Of a DNA stretch of 64,000 bases, positions 25,301 to 37,300 are shown piece after piece. The stretch lies in contig JADLSH010000190.1 of NCBI GenBank assembly GCA_016169945.1, positions 1,426,001-1,490,000 of the forward strand, written 5' to 3'. The translations under genes and the position numbers were made by a program. Under the pieces are notes generated by a model that was given only the letters and a program-made list of their open reading frames with translations, was not told the origin of the DNA and did not search any database. The number at the start of each line of letters is the position of its first letter. Positions within the stretch are counted from its first letter, which is position 1. This DNA comes from Trachythela sp. YZ-2020. Its lineage: Eukaryota > Cnidaria > Anthozoa > Malacalcyonacea > Clavulariidae.

Positions 25301-28300
25301 TTTTAGCAAGATTTCAACATCTTCAAACCGCAAAGGCCCGAATTTAAGAACTCCGATGAACGCCAAATTCACTGCCTCGATCTGATCTGGTGTAGATTCG
25401 TTGTTTGCGAGTTTGGACTGAAGTTTCGTCTTAAAGAAAGCTTGGATACCGTCGGGACTAGGGGAAACTTCAACGAATTTTGCCAAGTCTGAGTTGATGA
25501 AAGGCGATGTTTCGAAAGCGCGAGAGATGTACAGTCCTTGATAAGTATTTCGTTTAGTCTTTCTTGGATTATCTGGATTTTGTAAAAGAAAGATTTGTAA
25601 TTAGGGAGGGTCTTGGGATCAAAACAATATTGATTTAAATTAACTTCCCTGAAAAAGGTTAAAAACTCTTCGGCGTTTTGAGACAACATTCGCTCGAAAC
25701 ATCGTGTTTTTAATCTTTTTATGTAAATAGTTCAGACTTCAGACACAAACCACGGCGGCTTACGTGGTTACACAGTATACAAACCTCCAAATGTTGCAAA
25801 ACTGACAGATTCAGCGGCATTAAAAGTTATATTCGTCTTTTTTCCTTCCACAGTCAATTGTATCGTCAATCTCATGTTGCCATAAAGATCCACCAGCCAG
25901 GTTTGGTCTAACGGAGACTTTAGAACCTGGCAATAAACATTATACAATAAATAAGTATGAAATAAACTTTATAAATGTCACCTAAAATGGGGGTTAAGTG
26001 TAGGTAGTATTCTACAATAAGCTGCCGTGGTTTGTGTCTGAACTACCTGAAAAAGATATCTCAAACGTAGGGGTTAAGTGTAGGTAGTATTCTACAATAA
26101 GCTGTCATGGTTTGTGTCTGAACTACCTGAAAAAGATATCTCAAACGTAGGGGTTAAGTGTAGGTAGTATTCTACAATAAGCTGTCATGGTTTGTGTCTG
26201 AACTACCTGAAAAAGATATCTCAAACGTGGTGGTCCAGTGTAGGTAGTATTCTACAAAGAGCTGCCGTGGTTTGTGTCTGAACTACCTGAAAAAGATATC
26301 TCGAACGTGGTGGTCCAGTGTAGGTAGTATTCTACAAAGAGCTGCCGTGGTTTGTGTCTGAACTACCTGAAAAAGATATCTCGAACGTGGTGGTCCAGTG
26401 TAGGTAGTATTCTACAAAGAGCTGCCGTGGTTTGTGTCTGAACTACCTGAAAAAGAGCTCTCAAACGTGGAGGTCCAGTGTAGGTAGTATTCTACAAAGA
26501 GCTACCGTGGTTTGTGTCTGAACTACCTGAAAACGATATCTCAAACGTGGTGGTCCAGTGTAGGTAGTATTCTACAATAAGCTGCCGTGGTTTGTGTCTG
26601 AACTACCTGAAAAAGATATCTCAAACGTAGGGGTTAAGTGTAGGTAGTATTCTACAATAAGCTGTCGTGGTTTGTGTCTGAACTACCTGAAAAAGATATC
26701 TCAAACGTGGAGGTCCAGTGTAGGTAGTATTCTACAATAAGCTGCCATGGTTTGTGTCTGAACTACCTGAAAAAGATATCTCAAACGTGGTGGTCCAGTG
26801 TAGGTAGTATTATACAATAAGCTGTCGTGGTTCGTGTCTGAACTACCTGAAAAAGATATCTCAAACGTAGGGGTTAAGTGTAGGTAGTATTCTACAATAA
26901 GCTGTCGTGGTTTGTGTCTGAACTACCTGAAAAAGATATCTCAAACGTAGGGGTTAAGTGTAGGTAGTATTCTACAATAAGCTGTCGTGGTTTGTGTCTG
27001 AACTACCTGAAAAAGATATCTCAAACGTGAGGATCCAAATAGAAGATAAATTTAACTTACACTATCCAAGTCATCAATAGCAATAACCATCGTTCCATCA
27101 AATTCTAGATATGAACTAATATTCCGTCCTGCAAACGACTTTTTTAGTTTGGTTACCAATGCAAGATTTCCTTTCATTCCCAAATTACCATTTACCACAG
27201 TCTGAATGGACTTTGTTTTAGAAATTTGAAGGGAATAAATAGTCAACTCCCAACCATTTCGCTTCAATCTTTTTAAAGCTGAAGAATTTTGGATTAATTT
27301 CGCGTACTTATCGGGCACACGTAGGATGATGGTCTTAGGTGACGCACTACATAGATCGACAGCCAATGAGATTCGTGTATTTTCCTCACGTGACTTCAAT
27401 ATGTCCCCATCGTTTTCCACCGTTAGGTTAATGTTAGGAGAGTGTAAAAGTGAAAATGCTGAGTCATCTGAAATAGGTTGTCCTCTGCCAGCGTGTCTTT
27501 GGCGTAGTTCTTTACCGGACAAAAATTGCGTATTTATGTCGGTAAAGTAGAATGATTTTGCGTCTATTTCGCGCCGTAATTGCACTGTCAACCATTTCGG
27601 AAAGCTGTCTTTCAAAGAGTCCAAGAAAGACTTTGTTAAAACGTGATTTTTTGTCAACTTCTCAACTGAGTAATTTTGATTCCCTTGGCATTGTTCTTCA
27701 TCAGGTGGCCGCGTTTCGCTTGAAAGACTGGTGCCTAATAGAGACATTGGCAAATTCATCTTCCCAGCATGCACCACGATGATACCACTTGATGATGTCA
27801 CCGCGCCCGTGGTTTCCCATGATGCAGTGGAGGACGATACTATGACGTCATTACTAGCTGGGCATTTTTTCAACACCAATTCATTACAACCAATAGGCAG
27901 CTCCAAATTCGTTGACGTAGAGTTTCCGATCGTTTCATTGGTGGAATTTTTCATGACCTCAACAAATGTGACGTCATTTCCGGGCGGGGTGAACTCAGCA
28001 GCATTTGGACCGGATATGGAATATTTAATGAGGTATATCCCAGGCTTGTCCGAGGCGACCGCGAGGGACTGGCGAGGGGAAGTGGAATTGAATACAAGAA
28101 ATGATGGAGTAAATATGACGTTGCGGCTGCTGGGGGTAAGTTTCACGTAACCGGAAGTAAAAGGCGAAGATCTGAATTCCAAAGGTGATGATGGGATTCC
28201 AGTTTTTATTCGTGGATATTGAGGGGTAGTGATGTGTCCTATATGACAGTTTATCCCTCGGTATCCAGTTTTTGAACAGTCACAAATGTAACGTGTAGAA

Positions 28301-31300
28301 CTGAGTGGAGTACAGAGTCCGTTACGTTGGCATGGGCTTCTCTCACATGCTGTCGTCTCTAGAAAATATAGACTATCTCAATAAGCAGGGAGATTTAGAC
28401 ATAAGAAAATAACTACACATTAGAGCAGCTAGGCTGTTGGTGGCAGTATATGTGCCTTTCTATTCCTGTAATATGCTGTTGTCCGAATGTAATTTCCCTT
28501 AGTCCACGTGAGAAGAGTGCTTCCACTTTTACTCTACCAAACACTATAGATTTTCCCCGGTTTGTTCCCGTACTATGCCCCTTTCTGTACCTGTATGAGA
28601 AACAGTTCGCAAAAGTCGTATATACTCACTTGTGCAGGATATATTTTCAGGCTGCCAAACACCACTTGCATTGCACGTGATCTTTGTTGTTCCTTCCACG
28701 AAATAGCCAAGCATGCATCCCACAATGCACTCCGACCTGAATGGCGTGTCACATGGTGTGTAAACAAAACCATGTCGAGGTGTGGGCGCCTTTGGACAGT
28801 GAATGACTAGAATAAAAGATTAGTTATTGGTGGATTTCAAAAACCGTTGGAGGGCAGAAGATGGTGGTCCGCAACTTCAGAACTGCTGACACTTATAAGA
28901 AGGAGTAAGCAAATTAAACCACACTTCCCAATTTCATTTATTTGCCTCCAAAAACAGAACCTAACTACACATATGATAAAAAGAACAATTACACTGATTA
29001 AGATCAACTGCTCAAATCAATCGCGCATGCTCAGTTATACAAATTTGGTCCCACAAAGCATTAACATAAATTTTCCCTCACATATAAATGCATGTATTAT
29101 TATGACAATATGTCAATATGATCGCAGTTCTATCATAGAATAGGAAATGACTAGAAGGGCCACTTGAGGCGGAACCTTTGAGGTTTTTGACGCTGCGCAT
29201 GTCGCATTACGCATGTTCATTACCATTATTCTAGCCAGTCAATTGCATTTTCTGGCCAATAAACACGCTGAACTGGCTGGTCCGCCATTATTCTGGCCAG
29301 AAAACTGCATAAAAATATGGGGTCACGTTGCACTGCCGAGTGGCCCTTCTGGTCATTTCTTATTCTGTGGTTCTATTCTAGTAATGTTCGCCATCCAGTC
29401 TAATCTTCAGATCAGTGGTACAAACTTACTTTTACATATAGTCTCGTCATCAGTCCATTTTCCATTCGCACCACAGGAGCGGTTGCTTGAGCCACGTAAC
29501 TCGTACCCAGGATCACAGTTGAAATTGCACGAGTGGTCGGTTGTAATACCAGTACACTTCATTGCGCCGTTTACAGGAGCGTGTATTTTTTCACATTCAT
29601 GACCTGGTTAAGAAAAAGCAAGTATAATCAGAGATAGACCAATGGTTTCTGGTGTTCTTCAGGGTTCCACTGTGGGTCCATTTTAAAATCTCCGTGCCGA
29701 CGACCAATTTTTTGTCGACTGGTTTTACTTGACATGTGTCATTGTTTGTGCATAGTGCGTACAAAAAAGAATCGACTTGATTTCTCGTGTCTTTGGAGCC
29801 CACATGCACCGGACGCATGAAACCAGACGAATTCAAGCACAGCTAACCGCACAAGTTTCCATGTGAACATGTGGAACCGGACGAATTTGCGTACGGTTAA
29901 ACGGAATTCATCCGGTTTTGTGTGAATATAATCCTACGGCGCCTTTCAGGTCTGACTTACCGTCGCATGTTTTGTAATCGTTGATATTCAAAGTGTAGCC
30001 AGGTCGACAGGTACAGCTATATCCTCCGGGGTAGTTTATACATCCTTGTTGACAACCATGGATATTACCCGCGCATTCGTCATGATCTGCAAAATATTTA
30101 GAACAAAGTTGTTTGTTTGTTTGTTTGTTTGTTTGTTTGTTTGTTTGTTTGTTTGTTTGTTTGCTCGTTTATTTTGCCTGTGAAGTTTTGTTTGTTTTGG
30201 TTATGAAGAGGTTTGTTTTGTTTTGCCACAATCAGTGACATTGAAATGTGGGACACTTAGATCCAAAAGTTATTTTTGTAAATAATTGCACAAGTTGAAG
30301 AAGTAGCGCGGAAACGATTTGATATACCTGTACAGTTTTTGCCATTCGACGCCAAAAAATGACCGTTTGAGCATGTGCAGTTGTAGCCTCCACGAAAATT
30401 GACACACGTATCCTGGCAACCATGACGAATACCACTGTTTGGATCACATTCATTGACATCTAAAGGTGTAAAGGAAAAAGATTTGTTTCAAAGTAACGTT
30501 TTCAGAGCTCTCAGCGGTCTCGAGTCCACAAAATACACTGTTTCCCTCGGCGTCAGTAAATAAGTGTTAATTACCTACCTTGTTTACAATTCGTCCCATT
30601 CCACTGCGCAGTACAGTTGCAAACGTTGGGAGCTGTACATACGCCATTATTTTGGCATCCACCGGTACATATTGCTAAAAAGTTAAGATAAATGATTTGA
30701 TGTAATTACCATAGGATTTTCATATTTATTACTAGGGGGTGCCAGAAATTTAGGGGGTGAGCTGGTGAGGTAACACAAGGCGTCACCAAACGTTGTACTG
30801 CAGGGCTCAGCCCCCAGTGAGGTCCAGGGTTGGAGCCGCTGGTGGTAGGCTAGAAAGCAACCAGCCAGCTGACCTACCAGCCACCTAACCAACCAGCCAC
30901 CTAACCAACCAGCCAGTTAACCAACTAGCCAGCTGACCAACCAACCAGCTTATCTACCAGCCAGCCAGCTAACCAACCAACCAACCACCTAACCAACCAC
31001 CTAACCAACCACCTAACCAACCACCTAACCAACCACCTAACCAACCACCTAACCAACCACCTAACCAACCACCTAACCAACCACCTAACCAACCACCTAA
31101 CCAACCATCTAACCAACCACCTAACCAACCACCTAACCAACCACCTAACCAACCACCTAACCAACCACCTAACCAACCACCTAACCAACCACCTAACCAA
31201 CCACCTAACCAACCACCTAACCAACCACCTAACCAACCACCTAACCAACCATCTAACCAACCATCTAACCAACCACCTAACCAACCATCTAACCAACCAC

Positions 31301-34300
31301 CTAACCAACCACCTAACCAACCACCTAACCAACCATCTAACCAACCACCTAACCAACCACCTAACCAACCACCTAACCAACCACCTAACCAACCACCTAA
31401 CCAACCACCTAACCAACCAACCACCTAACCAACCACCTAACCAACCACCTAACCAACCATCCTAACCAACCACCTAACCAACCACCTAACCAACCACCTA
31501 ACCAACCACCTAACCAACCACCTAACCAACCACCTAACCAACCACCTAACCAACCACCTAACCAACCACCCAACCAACCACCTAACCAACCACCTAACCA
31601 ACCACCTAACCAACCACCTAACCAACCACCTAACCAACCACCTAACCAACCACCTAACCAACCACCTAACCAACCACCTAACCAACCACCTAACCAACCA
31701 CCTAACCAACCACCTAACCAACCACCTAACCAACCACCTAACCAACCACCTAACCAACCACCTAACCAACCACCTAACCAACCACCTAACCAACCACCTA
31801 ACCAACCACCTAACCAACCATCTAACCAACCACCTAACCAACCACCTAACCAACCACCTAACCAACCACCTAACCAACCACCTAACCAACCACCTAACCA
31901 ACCACCTAACCAACCACCTAACCAACCACCTAACCAACCAGTCAGCTGACCAACCAGCGAGCCGGTTGCTCAGTTGGCCAGCCAACCAGCGAGCATGAAA
32001 TACGTCAGTTAAATAACTTACGTATTGTGCATTCATTTCCATCTTGTTTCCATCCGGTTTTACATTCATAAATTGCTCTTGTCTTAGTCACCATTTTATA
32101 AACAGTCACCCAATGATAATAGGGTTTATAGCTGTAAGTAAGGATAATTTATACCACAATAATAATACTTGTGTATGGCCGAATTTCGAAAGTAAAGATA
32201 CCGATAAAGTAATATAACGACCCTACGTACAGTGTAAATAAACATAGCTGTATTATTGAATCTCATACTGATCGAACTTTCAACATGGTGTTGTTGGCAC
32301 AGTGGTTAGCGCATGCGCCTTTCACCTCTGCGACCGAGTCACCGGGTTTGATTCCTGCAATATGCAGTTGTCTGTTTATAATTTCCCCTCAGTCGCATCC
32401 TGGTCGCATGTAAGAAGAGTGCTTCCAGTTTGACTGTTAGCTTGTTTGTCGCGATGCAAGATTTGCGAGTTGTCAAAAAAAAGCTGTCCCGTGCAACATC
32501 GTCTTAAGTTTATAAAGATGCTAATTTTATTTTATTTTATTTGATTTATTTAGCTTCGCCAACTAGGGCAGGGTCACCACAACAGCATAAGCCAATTAGT
32601 GTGGGCCCTTTTACCTAACCAACCCTGTCAACTTTCCCTGTGGGAGGAAACCGGAGTACCCGGAGAAAACCCACGACTTTCGGCAGAGCGTTGAATTTAC
32701 TCTTTTCACTTGAGGACTGGGTTCGAGTCGCATTGAGAAAGTTCTCACTGAGACTTGAACCCGCGACCTTAGAACAGGGCCTTTTTTAACTAATGTACTG
32801 GAGGGGCAAAAGTCCCCCCAGCCCCCATGTTGGCCCCCCCAGTAAGCTCTTTTGGCCCCCCCAGTGAGGGTCCCTTTTTTCCAAAGTATAAGCAAAAAAA
32901 GGGGAAAAACTGAGTTTAGAGGAAAGTTATGGTATTCTCACTACAAAACCTGGCTCCGTTTAGATGGGATATATCAAAACTTTTCTCTGAAAATGCAAGA
33001 AATCAAGCCACAGAGACTCAGGAATACAGAAATTTTCTGGATGAGGACCCCAGACCACCCTTCACCTTCCCACACCTGTAATACACCACCTACTTGTTAC
33101 GTCCCCTTTCGATGATGGCCCCCCCCTAACGATTTCTTAAAAAAGGCCCTGCCTTAGAGGTGAAAGGCAAGTGCGCTAACCACTTCGCAAATGACTTGAA
33201 ACTAACCCAAGTGACGGTGTTTGTGAATGGAATATTCGAACAAAAATTTATATACATTTTTAGACCTAGCCCGCAGGAGCAGTTGCGAAAAACAGTGCAA
33301 CCTTAGGCCCTCTCACAGGAATCGAACTGCGGCCCTGCGATTCCGGTGCAGCGCTCTAACCAACTGAGCTACAGAGTCCAGTTGCTCAGCATTAACCACA
33401 AGTTTATACCTGCATACAGTCTTGCAAAAAATAACCCATGTACAAGTCCTTCTGCAAGTTTGCGTGTACTTGGTCGTTCTTCTTGTCGTGGCCTCGCGTG
33501 TTTGGTACGTCTCGTATTTCTTCACTACATTAGTCCTGGATAGAAAACGTAACGGTTAACAGTCGGAGTTTTTGTTGGGTCGCGTTATAGCCAGACAGCA
33601 ATTGTTGCTTATTTGGGGGACCAGGCCGCGCTTTCCTTTTGCATAACGTCACATACAGAGCGTCTCAAAAAAACTGCAACCCTATAATTTTCATAACAGC
33701 CACTGCTAATTAGAAATACCGTTTAAAGTCATATACATTCATGGGTCAAGTGTGTTAAAACCGTATAAAGGCATGTTCACACGATCTGATTGGTCGGATC
33801 TGATTCATCTCTTGACGTATGTGATTTACTGGATTTACTGACAAGAGTAAGGCCATTGGCTCATACCTGGCGAAAAGTCTAGTTGTTGCTGAATAGACGG
33901 TATGACGGTATAGTAATTTGCACCGTCACGTGACAAAATTCTAAAATCTTTCACATGCAACCTATAAAGCTGCATATATATGGCTGTTCAATATGTTTTG
34001 TATGTCATTATAACAAGAATTCAAAACAAATTTCAAGTCGATACAATTTTTCTGTCGCGAGTTAGAAAGGTTTGAATAATTCGTATTGCTGACATCAGCA
34101 TTATTTTCAAATGCCGTTAAAAGCTACGTCTTTTTGAAAACTAACGCGAAAACTTACTTTAGCTTTTAAAAGCAATATATAGTATCATAGTAAACAGAAT
34201 ATAGGCATATGTAATAAAACATATCTTTTCTCGAGCATCTTTGACCACCATGTTGAATACACGAATCGCGAAATTCTGCTGCACATCCAAATGACGCGTT

Positions 34301-37300
34301 CTGAGTCGGGCAAAAATCACAGTTAAAGAAAAACATGTAGCTGTGACTGGATGATTTAAAATATGCGTATTAAAGTTTCAAATGTTCAGTCATGCATTCG
34401 TGTTTTTATTGTTGTGATATGTAATCACGAATGCATGACTGAACATTTGAATACTTTAATACGCATATTTTAAATCATCCAGTCACAGCTACATGTTTTT
34501 CTTTAACTGTGATTTTTGCCCGAATTTCGCGATTCGGGGACATCGCGCGTCCTAATATATACTCCGCAATCCTTCATAACTCCCTCATAAATTTTCGCGC
34601 GCCCTAATATACTCCGCAATCCTTTATAACTCCCTCATAAAAACCCCTATAAGAGACAGACTTGGAACAACTCCAGCCTTATATAATAAAATAATTATTG
34701 GATTAGGCCCACAGGTGTGAAAAATTCTGGATTGTCCTGCTCGATAATTGTTAATTATTTGTAATGACAACAGTATTTACTGGCGGGTCTATTGATGAGC
34801 GACTTCCGAAAAATTATACGAGAGACGTGTCTGAACATGTTCACCGCAAAAATGTCCCCCGCCAGCTGGTAATAAATTGGTTTACACAAGTTATCTACTT
34901 GTTGTGAGCTGAAAAACCAGGTCTGCATTCCAAGAATGGCGTGATTTTGCTCTAAGCTCAAGTGCACACATACATGCAATCACGATCCTTAAACTGCTAT
35001 ATCATGATCAGAACATGGTAATTTCCGCAAAACAAAAACTTAAACAAATCAGTCAACATGCAATTAATTAAGCGTTCTTGAAAATTTCCTGCTACAGTGA
35101 AGGTCATTTCCAAATACTTTAATACGACATGGCCGTTTCTAAAATACTCGCAACAGACCTATTGTTGCGTCGACCCATCTTTCCTTTTCGCCATTTAATA
35201 TTTCATATAATACTTTTCTAATGTAACTTTATGGCACCAATAAAGTTGTTAAATAAGTACATATTAAAACAAAAATAAATTTAATATTTTAATCCCGCTT
35301 GTGACATTATTTTCATGACACAAAGTTAAGTCAAAAACTTGTAGCGATTTTCAGCGAATCAATCAACAACATTTTAATATTATGATATCGCATGGTACTG
35401 TAACTTGATCTAATGTTGTACAGAACATAATATAATATAATATTATGTCTCTTCTGTATTTCAGCTGATAAAATGACATGACCACCATGATTTGTATGTC
35501 TGAAGACCTGAAAAGATCAAAAACACTTCGACGTAACTCCGAGCGAAAGGTTTTGGTTACTTGGCTATTATTTAAACCCCCTGACAAAGCCAAGGCCGGG
35601 CGCAATGTTGAAGGGCTCGAAATGTTGAAATGTTGACGCAAGGGCTCGAAATGTTGAAGTGTCTTTAATCTCTTTAAGCTGATCAGAATTTCCGGCATTT
35701 GAGACACAAACCACGACATCTACGTTGGTATCCATGCTACATTATCAATGGTTCTTTGATTCTTCTCGCTGATAATAGTGCCCCATCCAGTTGCAACTAG
35801 TTAAAAATTACACTGTTCTCCGTGCATATGCCATCAAGACTACGTACCAGTCACTCATTGTTTTGATATATTAGTGAGGTTAGGAGGTTATGCGAAGCGC
35901 CAGTACTGTAAACCATAAACACAGAAATACCAAAATGGAATAGAAGAAACTTGTAGGAAAAGGTTTAACAAATCATTGTATCGTGCTGTGTAATTTCTAT
36001 GAAATATAACGTTTTTAAACGGTTGGCTTTAATACTCGACAATTCCAATGATTGAATTCCATTGAGTAAAATGTCCAAATTACTTAAGTTAAAGGCTTTC
36101 CGAGTACAAAGCACTTGGCGAGTTTCAAAACTTATTACAAAGACTTTCATCACTTACTGGTAATGGCGTAATCAAACCATGCAATGATGATTATAATTAC
36201 TACATTATTGAAGGAAGGTTAACAACATGTATAGACGAGTATAAACTCAATTTAACCATGATTATATATTGAAAAATCGACAACAGGGATATTTTTATAA
36301 GCTAGTTTCCAGACGCATATATCCAACATAATTCTTATATTCCAGCAAATATCTCACGCCCACTTAGGTTTTATTTTGGCCACATCGGTTTGACAAAACA
36401 GGCAAAACACGCAGTCTGATATAGGAAAAGTATGCAATAAGTAGCCAAAACAACTGTATCAATATACAGAAATCATTGACAAACTTGCGCGATTTCAGCT
36501 CACTTTTCAAATTTTGATTCGGATTTCGAACTTCGCTATTAACAAGTATGAATTCGTTTAGTACTACATTGTAAACATTGTGATCTAAATGAGATTGGGA
36601 ATGAACAGCATTACCTAATGTCATGCAGTAATACAAAGCTCGTCGATCTCAGAACAAAATTTATTGCTAATCTTTATAATATAAATAATTCTTTTTCTTC
36701 ATTCGCTTATCAAGATATATTTAAATATGTTCTTTCTATGCAAGACAAAACAATAATGTCTTTAGTCGCAAAATACTGCTTTGACATACTAACAGTATAC
36801 GATATGTTATAACTTTTGTAGTCTTAAGTATGAAGTAATGTAATTATGTATGTGTATTTTTATGTATGTATCCTATATGCCAATGGCAATGATGGTATTT
36901 TTGTAGATTAAATATATATTTACATCGCTAATGTAAATTCGCGCACATCAGTAAATTCGCGCACTAAATATTTTCACAATTCTGATAAAAAATACTTCAC
37001 ATTTTCACGACTGATCACTGCAGATATAGGATCCGGGTGTTCCTTTGTTGGTTCGCTTTCACCAACAAAATGCAAACTGCATATATATAGCTATCCCGCT
37101 TGGCACAGTTAAAGCCATCACCTCTATGGCAAGCTTTAATCCACCGCTCTCGTTTCTCTCCGTGCTGTTGTGCTCCAGGGAAGTGGATAAAAAAATATCA
37201 TCGTCCTTCGCGTTTCGTTTCCACAAATAGAATAGAATAGAAACTTTATTTAAAGAGGGTAACAAAACCTGGTTAGCAAAAGCTAATCTTACCCAGGGCC

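Noticed and set aside
25997..27030. Resemblance to a CRISPR array (regular direct repeats)
   Set aside because: The whole 80-bp unit repeats with no unique spacers, and it is in an intron of an animal gene.
30925..32069. Long minus-strand ORFs of WLVR / GGWL repeats
   Set aside because: They are translations of a 12-bp minisatellite whose period is a multiple of three, and they lie in an intron.
33305..33385. Functional tRNA gene
   Set aside because: A and B boxes are good, but acceptor and anticodon stems have mismatches and the context is repeat-rich, so it is better explained as a SINE head.
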